A stretch of 64,000 bases of DNA from Porticoccus sp950063125 (lineage in GTDB: Bacteria > Pseudomonadota > Gammaproteobacteria > Pseudomonadales > Porticoccaceae): assembly GCF_963973895.1 (NCBI RefSeq), contig NZ_CAXBBF010000001.1, one strand, 5' to 3'. Shown here one piece after another: positions 1-6,489 of the stretch. Made by a program: the position numbers and the translations under genes. Position 1 is the stretch's first letter. Each line of letters opens with the position of its first letter. Under the pieces are notes generated by a model, which was not told the origin of the DNA, searched no databases, and was given only the letters and a program-made list of their open reading frames with translations.

Positions 1-1244
1 TCGCCAGCCACCAGGCTGGAATCGAACCCGCCGAGGCTGGCAAGAACATGGCTGCGGAGCATCAGTGCACTGGGTACAAATGACCGGTGCTCATCGGTGG
101 GGAGGCGTAACAGGTGTCGGGGCAATACAAGTTCTTCCTGAGCATGCAAAGTCTGATTGCAGGTGACCCAGCCGACATAGGGGTGGGCGTTTAAATACGC
201 CACCTGTGCGCTGGTTTTGTCTGCTTCCCATTCATCATCCTGATCAAGGAAGGCGAGGTATTTACCCGACGCCAGTCCTGCACCTGTGTTGCGGGCCGCT
301 GCCACGCCCCGGTTGGGCGTTGTTACCAGGGTGGCAGTTGGATAGTGCTCAGAAACCAATTGGCGGCCGGCGCCATCATCACTGGAACCATCGTCCACGA
401 CGATGAGTTCAATCGATTCATAGGTTTGCTGTTTTACGGTGTCGAGTGTGCGAACAATCGTTTCGGCACCGTTATACAGCGGGATAATGACGCTGACCAG
501 CGGGCGATAAAACCGCCGGAAGTCGTTTATTTGGGGCAGGGGTCTACTCTGTGCGGTCGCTCGTCTTCTGCGCAGGGAATGGCGTAATACGTTCAGGAGA
601 TCCAGCTCCTGTGGGGTTTTCTCCACCGACATGTTGTTGCCATGAACATGGTAAATCAGAGTCGCCTCCTCCAGTAACACGATGCCCTGTCGCTGTTCTC
701 TCAGTAGCAGCCACCAATTCACATCTTCGCTATAGCGCAGATTCTCATCAAACGTCATACCGCTATCAAATACCTGTCTCTTGACGAGAATGGCACCCAG
801 ATGCACATGGGTAATCTCCTGTGTCTCCGGGTCAAAAAGCATGTTCGGCATGGGCGTGCCGTTGGCGGCGACATAGCGGACTTTTCCGCCAGCGACGCTG
901 GTGTCGGGGTCATCCAGGTGTGGCAGTAGCAACGTCAGTTTGTTCTCGGGCCATTCATCGTCGCCGTCGATAAAACTGATCAGCTCACCACTGGCGTGTT
1001 TGAGGCCCGTGTTGCGGGCCGCCGCCGGGCCACGATTTTCCTCATGATTGAGCAAAATCACCTGTGGATACTGACCTTTGATATGTGTCAGTAGCTCATA
1101 GCACTGTGCATTCGAACCATCGTTGATGAGGATGATTTCAACAGCAAGCTGCCCATGGCTGATTTCAGCCTGTTGCAGCACCGAGTTGATCGCCCGGTGT
1201 AACTCTTCGCCATTGTTGTAAACAGGGGTGATGACACTAAGCAT
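1..1244 (-). CDS. two-domain family 2 glycosyltransferase (3' end beyond left edge)
   Basis: Reading leftwards from the ATG at 1244 the frame stays open to the window edge, about 414 codons. It holds two tandem GT-A (GT2) domains. The first starts MLSVITPVYNNG, has INDGSN and the acidic FIDGDDEW, then YSEDVNWW, which resembles the acceptor-side ED motif. A basic linker (LRRRRA, near 560) leads to a second domain with VSVIIPLYNGAE, VVDDGSSDD, NRGVAAARNTG, FLDQDDEW and a LGGFDSSL block just before the edge. GT2 enzymes move a sugar from a nucleotide-sugar to a polysaccharide, lipid or peptide acceptor; the acceptor cannot be told from sequence. It starts 11 bp after the HprK-like kinase and is probably in the same operon. 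It is cytoplasmic or membrane-peripheral, since no membrane segment is seen. Confidence 0.88.
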   Translation of the reverse strand, partial: MLSVITPVYNNGEELHRAINSVLQQAEISHGQLAVEIILINDGSNAQCYELLTHIKGQYPQVILLNHEENRGPAAARNTGLKHASGELISFIDGDDEWPENKLTLLLPHLDDPDTSVAGGKVRYVAANGTPMPNMLFDPETQEITHVHLGAILVKRQVFDSGMTFDENLRYSEDVNWWLLLREQRQGIVLLEEATLIYHVHGNNMSVEKTPQELDLLNVLRHSLRRRRATAQSRPLPQINDFRRFYRPLVSVIIPLYNGAETIVRTLDTVKQQTYESIELIVVDDGSSDDGAGRQLVSEHYPTATLVTTPNRGVAAARNTGAGLASGKYLAFLDQDDEWEADKTSAQVAYLNAHPYVGWVTCNQTLHAQEELVLPRHLLRLPTDEHRSFVPSALMLRSHVLASLGGFDSSLVAG

Positions 1245-1255
1245 TCATTGATTCC

Positions 1256-2284
1256 TTAATCGCTCGCCACACGTTCAAAAGACTCGGTTAGCAGGTTCTT
1301 ATCCGACCCTAAAAGCCATTGGTAGCAAGGGACCGCGTTAATGACCGTGGAGATTTTGCTGAAGGCTTCGGCACGGTGGTGTGGCAAGTGATGCAACGTG
1401 GTGGGTGCAATGCTCATCAGTGCTTTGGCTGCCGAGACGGCAGATGTGGTCGATTGAGCGACACCGGGAGAGGCAATGCGCGGCACCAGTATGCCGACCA
1501 GATCTGCACTTTCCAGCAGCCTGTCAGGGTAGTGTTCGCCAATATGTAGGATGGCCTTCTGGTCCCGATAATTCTGGGGGTTTCGCAACTGACTGTGCAA
1601 ATCAGTGAATCGCTCATCAAAATTATCATGATTGATTTTCGCGGACTGATACAGGCTGTGTACTTTAAATGGCGGTTTTGTGCGCAGGACGACATAGTCA
1701 TCGCCCAGGTAATATCGACCACTGAGCAGGAGCTGCAGACAGCTGGTGGATTTTCCCGAGCCACTCGGGCCGGGAATAAGCCAGCCGCGCTTTCCATCTT
1801 CAGAGATGGCACCAGCGTGCATCAGCTGCAGGTCCTGATCGCGGCTCCACCAGTGAAAAATAATACGGAATGAGAATGTCGTCTCCCACCAGGGCACTTC
1901 ATCCGGATTGATGACCCAGTACAGGCCAATGTGTCTAAGCCGCGAGTACAGAAAAACCTGCCTTAACCAGGGTTGGTAAAAAATCTGCACATCATTCTGG
2001 TCAAGGGTGGCGGCGTATCCCTGGCCGTTAAACAAATCCATTGGCGGGGCTTTTAGCGGGGATGTTGTGCCGCTGCTGTCGGCATAGAGGATGGTGAGAT
2101 CGGCATCCGATCCGGACTCGCTGGCGAGGTGCGCGAGCGCGGGGAGGAATTGAGCCCGCAGTATCGGGGAGTGCGTTGCCAGATCAACGATGTGGCCACC
2201 CAGGTCAATCCTGTCCCAATAGCACAGGGACTCCCTGTCCAGAAGTGCCAGCGCTTCCTCAAAATAATCACCGAGATTGAACAT
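1256..2284 (-). CDS. HprK-related serine kinase-like protein
   Basis: 342 aa. A Walker A motif GPSGSGKST lies at residues 172-180, followed by LGDDYVVL at about 193-200, the arrangement of HPr kinase/phosphorylase and its relatives. The N-terminal half is unlike classical HprK and is rich in Trp and Tyr. HprK relatives paired with PqqD-like proteins are known around RiPP and cell-surface clusters, and in at least one lasso peptide system the kinase phosphorylates the peptide C terminus. Here it lies between a PqqD-like gene (29 bp upstream) and a glycosyltransferase (11 bp downstream). No PTS genes are nearby, so carbon-catabolite control through HPr is unlikely. The substrate is unknown. No clear Shine-Dalgarno is visible before the ATG. 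Confidence 0.75.
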   Translation of the reverse strand: MFNLGDYFEEALALLDRESLCYWDRIDLGGHIVDLATHSPILRAQFLPALAHLASESGSDADLTILYADSSGTTSPLKAPPMDLFNGQGYAATLDQNDVQIFYQPWLRQVFLYSRLRHIGLYWVINPDEVPWWETTFSFRIIFHWWSRDQDLQLMHAGAISEDGKRGWLIPGPSGSGKSTSCLQLLLSGRYYLGDDYVVLRTKPPFKVHSLYQSAKINHDNFDERFTDLHSQLRNPQNYRDQKAILHIGEHYPDRLLESADLVGILVPRIASPGVAQSTTSAVSAAKALMSIAPTTLHHLPHHRAEAFSKISTVINAVPCYQWLLGSDKNLLTESFERVASD

Positions 2285-2313
2285 CGTCGCGGGTAGGGGC
2301 TCAGTTACGTGGC

Positions 2314-2718
2314 TTATTCTCTGAGCTCCCAGCCGTCTTCATCCACATCGTGTATCGGGTCAAGTAGCAGCAGGTCCTGCATATCAGCGTAGCGGTTGAG
2401 CTCTGAGCGTTTGTACTCTTTCGCCGCCGTTGCGATGCCCAGTGCTGCATTACTGGATGCTCTGTCAACCACCAGCTGTTCATTGATCAACTCTTGCCAG
2501 ATACTCGAGAGCTCAGCCATAGCCGTTGCACGGTGTTCGCCCAACGACGCGCAAATCGTTGCGATTGCGGCGTCAGGGTCATCACACGGCAAGGCCTGGA
2601 TCAGGCCAGCAGCAATGCCCTGAATACTGTAATAAAGCCCGCTATCCAGGTTCGCGATAATACATTCGTCTTCAAAAGTCTCTGCTGCAACTTGTTGATT
2701 CAATGTGAAATGGTGCAT
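2314..2718 (-). CDS. PqqD-like (RRE-type) protein with acidic C-terminal tail
   Basis: 134 aa. Residues about 5-90 look like PqqD: LNQQVAAETFEDECIIANL, then SGLYYSIQGIAAGLIQAL and a helical part ending in a winged-helix pattern. PqqD-like domains bind leader peptides and present them to modifying enzymes. After about residue 100 there is a separate tail containing YADMQDLLLLDP and HDVDEDGW, acidic and Leu/Trp-rich, which the usual ~90-residue PqqD does not have. It could be a substrate-like peptide or a docking segment (inference). It is the first gene of the apparent three-gene operon with the HprK-like kinase and glycosyltransferase; no precursor peptide gene is visible inside the window. 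Confidence 0.7.
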   Translation of the reverse strand: MHHFTLNQQVAAETFEDECIIANLDSGLYYSIQGIAAGLIQALPCDDPDAAIATICASLGEHRATAMAELSSIWQELINEQLVVDRASSNAALGIATAAKEYKRSELNRYADMQDLLLLDPIHDVDEDGWELRE

Positions 2719-2897
2719 GGTCTATGAGTGTTCCGTTATAAATATTCGTTATTGACCAGATTTTACACGCAAAGCCTGAAGTTGACGACCTGGGTAACTG
2801 GACAAAGCGGGGAGTAAGAGGGTGCAGCAAAAGAGGTCAGTAAAAGGGGGTCAGTAAGGAGTTAGCAAAAGAGTAAGAGTGCAGTGAAAACTGAGAG

Positions 2898-3107
2898 TCA
2901 TACCCTTTTACACTGATACTGCCGGTCGACTGCCAGGTGGGTCAAAAACTACTTAACATCGGCTGCCGACAGCATCTCCGGATGTGCCTTGCCATGAAAA
3001 AACATATAACATTCAATCCAGTGAAGGTACGATTGAACAGCGCGGCGACTGTAGCGCCCGACCAGCATCTACTCGTTAATCGAACCAGGGAGCGGTGACG
3101 CAGCCAT
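2898..3107 (-). pseudogene. intI: integron integrase (intI) N-terminal remnant
   Basis: Translated on the minus strand from the ATG at 3107 this reads MAASPLPGSINE, stop, then MLVGRYSRRAVQSYLHWIE, CYMFFHGKAHPEMLSAADVK, stop, FLTHLAVDRQYQCKRV, stop. That is the N-terminal SAM-like domain of IntI-type tyrosine recombinases, which carry the same spaced Y-S-x-R, YxxWI, FHGKxHP and FLxHLAV blocks. In-frame TAG codons lie at 3069-3071 and 2949-2951, and TGA at 2898-2900. The catalytic C-terminal domain is absent; the sequence to the left turns into degenerate AGTAAAAGGGGTC-type repeats. Its orientation, divergent from the gene array to the right and with the N terminus facing it, is that of an integron. 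The IntI-specific patch cannot be checked because that part is lost. Confidence 0.82.
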
Positions 3108-3129
3108 GATCGAATGCACTTTCAAACAG

Positions 3130-3147
3130 ACTGCTGATATAAACAGT
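3130..3147. promoter_or_regulatory. LexA (SOS) box-like operator upstream of the intI remnant
   Basis: ACTG-N10-CAGT with an A+T-rich centre (CTGATATAAA). The gammaproteobacterial LexA box is CTGT-N8-ACAG; here one position differs (CTGC on the left). It lies 23 bp before the intI start codon, where LexA represses many known integron integrases. Confidence 0.6.
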
Positions 3148-3343
3148 CTTCCGCTTTTTCAGAAAAATCAATGGTCATCCGTACGTTACAGGCCAGCCTA
3201 TTTGAACGCCCACCCGGACAATAAAATAAACAGAAAAAATAACAATTGGTTAGAGATGGCATGATTGCCACTCTAATATATTACAGTGGCCGCCTTTTAA
3301 TAATTATTATGAGGCCGAAGGCCTAATTAACAGACGGTTAAAT
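3148..3343. other. attI-like spacer between the intI remnant and first array gene
   Basis: A non-coding, A+T-rich stretch where the primary recombination site (attI) of an integron should lie. Two core-like sites are seen: GTTAGAG at 3249-3255 and GTTAAAT at 3337-3343, the latter fitting GTTRRRY and lying 22 bp before the first array ATG. From 3250 to 3276 there is a hairpin (TTAGAGATGGCA against TGCCACTCTAA) with one bulged A. A second small hairpin (AGGCC-GAA-GGCCT) lies at about 3312-3324. Which core is the real junction is not resolved. Confidence 0.4.
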
Positions 3344-3365
3344 TTAAAGAAGTATCGAGGCAAAT

Positions 3366-3839
3366 ATGAGCGGCCTGAAAGACCTTAGAAAAATATTTGG
3401 GATTTATGACTGCGAAGATCACGATGTCATTGATGTTGCGCTTGACAGAATATCGGAGCAAGAGCGCGCCAGCGAAGAAAAATACTTGCTCAGCAAGGGA
3501 AGAGAAGTGCATAGGATAACTCTTACGAAGTCTGTCCCAGCTGCGGTAGTAAAAGCAGAGCTTAATATCCCATTAGAGCACGATGTCGAGCTATCAAAGT
3601 TCAATAATCTTGATAGTGCAGATTACCAATTCCCAGGCGCATGGTTTGTTCGCCAAGGCTTTATCGTCAGGTCTAAAAAAGAAAATGGTTATTGGGTGCA
3701 ATATGCCTTTAAAAGCTTTGGCGCAAATAATCTTACTCGTTCAGAAGTGATGGAGTATTTGGATGTGGCAAGGCTCGAATATGACCCTTACACAATCGTA
3801 GAATTTGGCCCAACTGTGGTTTTTTGTCTTCATTTATAA
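3366..3839 (+). CDS. hypothetical protein, integron-cassette gene
   Basis: 157 aa, family not recognised. No signal peptide or membrane helix; the charged N-terminal part (SGLKDLRKIFGIYDCEDHD, then SEQERASEEKYLL) looks helical and the second half is richer in beta-type residues (GAWFVRQGFIVRSKK, WVQYAFKSF, TIVEFGPTVVFCLHL). It starts 22 bp after a GTTAAAT core-like site. The next gene begins 12 bp after its stop, so the two probably travel together as one two-gene cassette. Codon use is A+T-rich compared with the flanking housekeeping genes, consistent with acquisition. Function unknown. Confidence 0.7.
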   Translation: MSGLKDLRKIFGIYDCEDHDVIDVALDRISEQERASEEKYLLSKGREVHRITLTKSVPAAVVKAELNIPLEHDVELSKFNNLDSADYQFPGAWFVRQGFIVRSKKENGYWVQYAFKSFGANNLTRSEVMEYLDVARLEYDPYTIVEFGPTVVFCLHL

Positions 3840-3851
3840 GGAATTTTAAGG

Positions 3852-4616
3852 ATGTTTAGGTTTTTCAAAAAGAAAGGTGATAAGGATCAATATTTGTTAA
3901 AAGTTGCAGAAATACTTCACGAGAATATTGGCCCAACGTTGCCGTTGGAAAATGCTTATAACCTCGCGGGAGAGTGTCTAAATGAGCTAAGAGGTCATAT
4001 TTCAAGCGGCATGTTTCATGATGGCCCAGATCCGAAAGAAAACATATTGGCTTTTTACTCTATGTGCAGCATGATCAGTGAAACAAGTTCGGCTGATGAC
4101 AAGATAGCAGTCCTTAAATTGTCTGTCATGGCAGGCGTGTTAAAAGGCAAGTTGGGGCCATTTGAAAAAATGACATCGCTTGAGAAAGGTATCTTCCAGT
4201 TCGGTGAGCAAGTTTTGTCAAGCGGGCTTAGTGCACCATCTCAGGGAGATATAGATGAAATTAAATCGGATGCAGTACAAGTAATAATGCAGCTAATGAA
4301 AGAGCAAGAAGCCTTGGTTACAGAGGGTGACGTAAAAAAGATTGTGGAAAATGTTTCGGCTAATGTGGGAGATAGAGAGGTTTCAAAAGTTGGGACGAAG
4401 GTTTTGGCAGTTTCAGTTCTATCAAATGCGACTGGTTACTTTATAGATCAGGGAGAAAATGATGTTGCGTATAGCTACTTCATGTGTATTGGAGCGGCGA
4501 TTCCTAAGTATTTTGAAGGGCATTTAGATTCGTACAGTGACTATCAGAAAAGTACACTCCGAGCAATTATGCAGGACTACAAATCGCTAGGCGAGGAGCT
4601 GATGACTGATCAGTAG
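3852..4616 (+). CDS. hypothetical protein, integron-cassette gene
   Basis: 254 aa, family not recognised. The start is MFRFFKKKGDK, basic and aromatic but not a signal peptide. The rest is predicted mostly alpha-helical, with heptad-like stretches (DEIKSDAVQVIMQLMKEQE, VKKIVENVSANVGD) and no membrane segment. The Shine-Dalgarno AAGGA overlaps the end of the preceding gene, so the pair is probably translated together. It ends 25 bp before the attC site at 4642-4713, as expected for the last gene of a cassette. Base composition is A+T-rich. Function unknown. Confidence 0.72.
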   Translation: MFRFFKKKGDKDQYLLKVAEILHENIGPTLPLENAYNLAGECLNELRGHISSGMFHDGPDPKENILAFYSMCSMISETSSADDKIAVLKLSVMAGVLKGKLGPFEKMTSLEKGIFQFGEQVLSSGLSAPSQGDIDEIKSDAVQVIMQLMKEQEALVTEGDVKKIVENVSANVGDREVSKVGTKVLAVSVLSNATGYFIDQGENDVAYSYFMCIGAAIPKYFEGHLDSYSDYQKSTLRAIMQDYKSLGEELMTDQ

Positions 4617-4641
4617 CTTCTTTATAAGCTTGAGTGAAAAA

Positions 4642-4713
4642 ATTTAACAAACGCGTGTTGTCGAACTGGTTTTCCGCTGCGCTCCAAACCAGCCAAAAAT
4701 ATGGGCGTTAGGG
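4642..4713 (+). repeat. attC: attC recombination site (integron cassette 59-base-element type)
   Basis: 72 bp. It begins with ATTTAAC (fits RYYYAAC) and ends with GTTAGGG (GTTRRRY with one deviation). Next to the cores are AAACGCG on the left and ATGGGC on the right, similar to the outer arms of Vibrio-type attC repeats. The centre is an imperfect palindrome with CTGGTTT and AAACCAG arms around TCCGCTGCGCTCC. It lies just after an unknown gene and in the same orientation, as in a cassette. Only one intact copy is seen in the window. Confidence 0.75.
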
Positions 4714-4867
4714 CTCCGAGATACCCAAAAAAAATATATTTTTATTGCTTGCAGTGTGTATCTACACTCAATCTAATGCCGTAGGACATAAGTTCTAAAA
4801 TGAGGGTGAATGTAGATCTCGTATCAAAAATTCCACAAAACTAAATAGATTAAAGTAGGAACATTTA

Positions 4868-5413
4868 ATGGCATTTTTCTCCAACAAGAATAAATTAGAT
4901 CTATCTACACCATTAAATTTTAGACAGAGCTTGAGAAAAAATTCAGATAACCTTGATAAAATATTTAAACCAAAAATATGGGTGAAAATATCGAAGATGC
5001 ATGATTCAAGAGCGTATATGGAAGAAATTGAAGCTTTTGCAAAATCAGGAAATGCACAATGTCAAGAGCTAGTAGCACAGTGGAATATTATGCTGTGTGA
5101 AGGTGAAGTAGATCCCAATATACTGAAATTTGGGCTTAGAAAAGCAATTGAGTTTGGCACATTGGCCTCCGAGTCAGGTGTAGCAACTGAAGCTCTTAAT
5201 CTGCCAATTTCGTTGGGACAGCTAGGGAAAATCTTGGTTGAAGAAAGTGGAGGTGAGTTCACCGATGAGATTGAGCATATATTTAGAGAAATGCATCGCT
5301 GGTCACTGAGTAATTCAAAAAATCAAGCGCTCCCCGTAAATGAGAGGGCACAAGCTGAAGAGACTGCTCGTAAGCTGTATGAAGGGATGCCAGGGCTTTT
5401 TGAGGGTATATGA
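4868..5413 (+). CDS. hypothetical protein, second cassette gene
   Basis: 181 aa, family not recognised. It is mostly helical, with SRAYMEEIEAFAKSGNAQCQ followed by FGLRKAIEFGTLASESGVAT, which loosely resembles Sel1/TPR-type A-x-x-G spacing but is too weak to assign. No signal peptide or membrane helix. A Shine-Dalgarno AGGA lies 9 bp before the ATG. The 154-bp leader after attC contains an AGTGT/ACACT hairpin and may carry its own promoter. No attC follows: within 20 bp of the stop the sequence passes into GGGGTC-type repeats, so the cassette seems to have lost its recombination site. Function unknown. Confidence 0.7.
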   Translation: MAFFSNKNKLDLSTPLNFRQSLRKNSDNLDKIFKPKIWVKISKMHDSRAYMEEIEAFAKSGNAQCQELVAQWNIMLCEGEVDPNILKFGLRKAIEFGTLASESGVATEALNLPISLGQLGKILVEESGGEFTDEIEHIFREMHRWSLSNSKNQALPVNERAQAEETARKLYEGMPGLFEGI

Positions 5414-5465
5414 TGCTTGGGATAAAGGGGTCAGATAAAGGGGTCCACAGATAAAGCAGATAAAG

Positions 5466-5572
5466 CAGATAAAGGGGTCGGTGACAACTGCAGATAAAGG
5501 GGTCGGTGACAACTGCAGATAAAGGGGTCGGTGACAACTGCAGATAAAGGATAAAGGGGTCGGTGACAACTG
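5466..5572. repeat. 25-bp tandem repeat array of the GGGGTCGGTGACAACTG family
   Basis: Three perfect tandem copies of a 25-bp unit (CAGATAAAGGGGTCGGTG followed by ACAACTG) lie at 5466-5490, 5491-5515 and 5516-5540. A fourth copy is interrupted by a short GATAAAG duplication and ends at 5572. Degenerate half-units precede it from 5421. The units abut without spacers, so this is not a CRISPR array. Translation of the minus strand gives an open frame made only of repeated residues, not a gene. Confidence 0.85.
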
Positions 5573-5953
5573 AGAACCATTCCCATTTAATTTTCACCGG
5601 TATTCTGTGCTTTATATGGCCCGGCCTCCATCCCAGGGCACAATTTTGGCACAGTCCAGAAATGAAAAAGGCCCGCGATTAGTCGCAGGCCTTTAAAATG
5701 GTGCCCAGAGGCGGAATCGAACCACCGATAAAGGGGTCGGTGACAACTGAGAATCATTCTTGTTAATTGCTCTGCTTAAATTGGATGAGGAAACTCACTG
5801 CTACACGCTATCCAGAAAACTTCCATGCTTTCAATGGCCACTGATTTCCAAGCAGATTGGAAAGGTGTGGGAAAGAAGACCTGGCCATGTCAAAGCCAGA
5901 AAATCAGTGAAAATTAAATGGGAATGGTTCTCAGTTGTCACCGGCCCCTTTTA
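5550..5953. repeat. inverted-repeat element (about 47-bp arms) around a tRNA-Phe fragment
   Basis: The segment 5550-5598 (AAAGGGGTCGGTGACAACTG, then GAGAACCATTCCC and TTTAATTTTCAC) recurs in inverted orientation at 5907-5953 with one or two mismatches. A third, direct and shorter copy lies at about 5727-5760, directly joined to the truncated tRNA-Phe copy. Between the arms I see the tRNA fragment and about 145 bp of unrecognised sequence (5761-5906). No transposase is encoded; it looks like a non-autonomous repeat of REP/MITE type. Confidence 0.7.
5637..5728 (-). repeat. partial duplication of the tRNA-Phe 3' end with its terminator
   Basis: About 92 bp nearly identical to 5997-6090. Bases 5699-5728 match the last 30 nt of tRNA-Phe (acceptor 3' strand, T arm and CCA), and 5661-5693 matches the downstream terminator hairpin with a few changes. 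At 5728 the match to the tRNA stops and a GGGGTC-type repeat begins. Such 3'-end copies are typical attachment-site scars of elements that integrate in tRNA genes; a broken tandem tRNA copy is the alternative. Confidence 0.8.
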
Positions 5954-6021
5954 GTAGACCCCTTTTAGTAACGCAGCGTGGCGGGTAACGTCCAAGGCAC
6001 AATTTTGGCACAGTCCAAAAA

Positions 6022-6054
6022 TGAAAAAGGCCTGCGATTGGCTGCAGGCCTTTA
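6022..6054 (-). terminator. rho-independent terminator of tRNA-Phe
   Basis: On the minus strand the hairpin AAAGGCCTGC / GCAGGCCTTT with an 8-nt loop is followed by a short T-run, starting 7 nt after the tRNA CCA end. A mutated copy lies at about 5664-5693. Confidence 0.8.
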
Positions 6055-6060
6055 AATACG

Positions 6061-6136
6061 TGGTGCCCAGAGGCGGAATCGAACCACCGACACGAGGATT
6101 TTCAATCCTCTGCTCTACCAACTGAGCTATCTGGGC
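6061..6136 (-). tRNA. tRNA-Phe (GAA)
   Basis: 76 nt with encoded CCA. The acceptor stem GCCCAGA pairs with TCTGGGC. The D arm reads TAGCTCAGTTGGTAGAGC, the anticodon loop TTGAAAA (anticodon GAA), and the T loop GTTCGATTC. It stands alone, with its terminator following. Its 3' end is duplicated about 360 bp away at the border of the accessory island. Confidence 0.98.
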
Positions 6137-6212
6137 ATTTCTACCAGTGGTAACTGGCGAAGGCGCGTATTAAACCTTCTCATATTTCCAGCGTCAAGGG
6201 TGGGCGCGGAAA

Positions 6213-6485
6213 TTATTCTGCAGGCGGTACATAGCCCTCCGCCTGGTCGATGTCCTGACCGGAGAGAAACCTGTCCCGCTGTTCGTTCAGGTAGGTGCGG
6301 GCGGTCATATCCATCATGTTGAGGTGTTTCTCGTTGATCAGGCGGGTCTGGTGTTCGAGCCATTCCAGCCAGGCCTGTTTTGAGACGTGTTCGTAGATAT
6401 CCTGTCCTTTGGGGCCGGGGAAGGGCGGTGCATCGAGTCCTTCCAGTTCCCGGTTGAGCTTTTTGCAGTGAACCATACGTGCCAT
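6213..6485 (-). CDS. yggX: YggX, Fe(II)-trafficking / oxidative damage protection protein
   Basis: 90 aa, the full family length. It starts MARMVHCKKLNRELEGLD with the conserved Cys7, then PPFPGPKG, AWLEWLEHQTRLINE and the NMMD and FLSG blocks near the C terminus. YggX is a small cytosolic protein that protects labile iron-sulfur clusters and takes part in Fe(II) handling. It begins 4 bp after mutY, and the mutY-yggX pairing is common in gammaproteobacteria. MutY itself carries a 4Fe-4S cluster, which may explain the linkage (inference). Transcription probably comes from upstream of asmA or mutY and ends before tRNA-Phe. Confidence 0.97.
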   Translation of the reverse strand: MARMVHCKKLNRELEGLDAPPFPGPKGQDIYEHVSKQAWLEWLEHQTRLINEKHLNMMDMTARTYLNEQRDRFLSGQDIDQAEGYVPPAE

Positions 6486-6489
6486 GGGA

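Noticed and set aside
5466..5572. A possible CRISPR array
   Set aside because: The 25-bp units abut directly with no unique spacers, and no cas genes are nearby.
5283..5597. A minus-strand frame of about 104 codons
   Set aside because: Its sequence is mostly translated 25-bp tandem repeats and it overlaps the end of a better-supported plus-strand gene.
5760..5954. A 64-codon plus-strand frame between the repeat arms
   Set aside because: The last third is translated repeat and the rest matches no family I know; no ribosome site.
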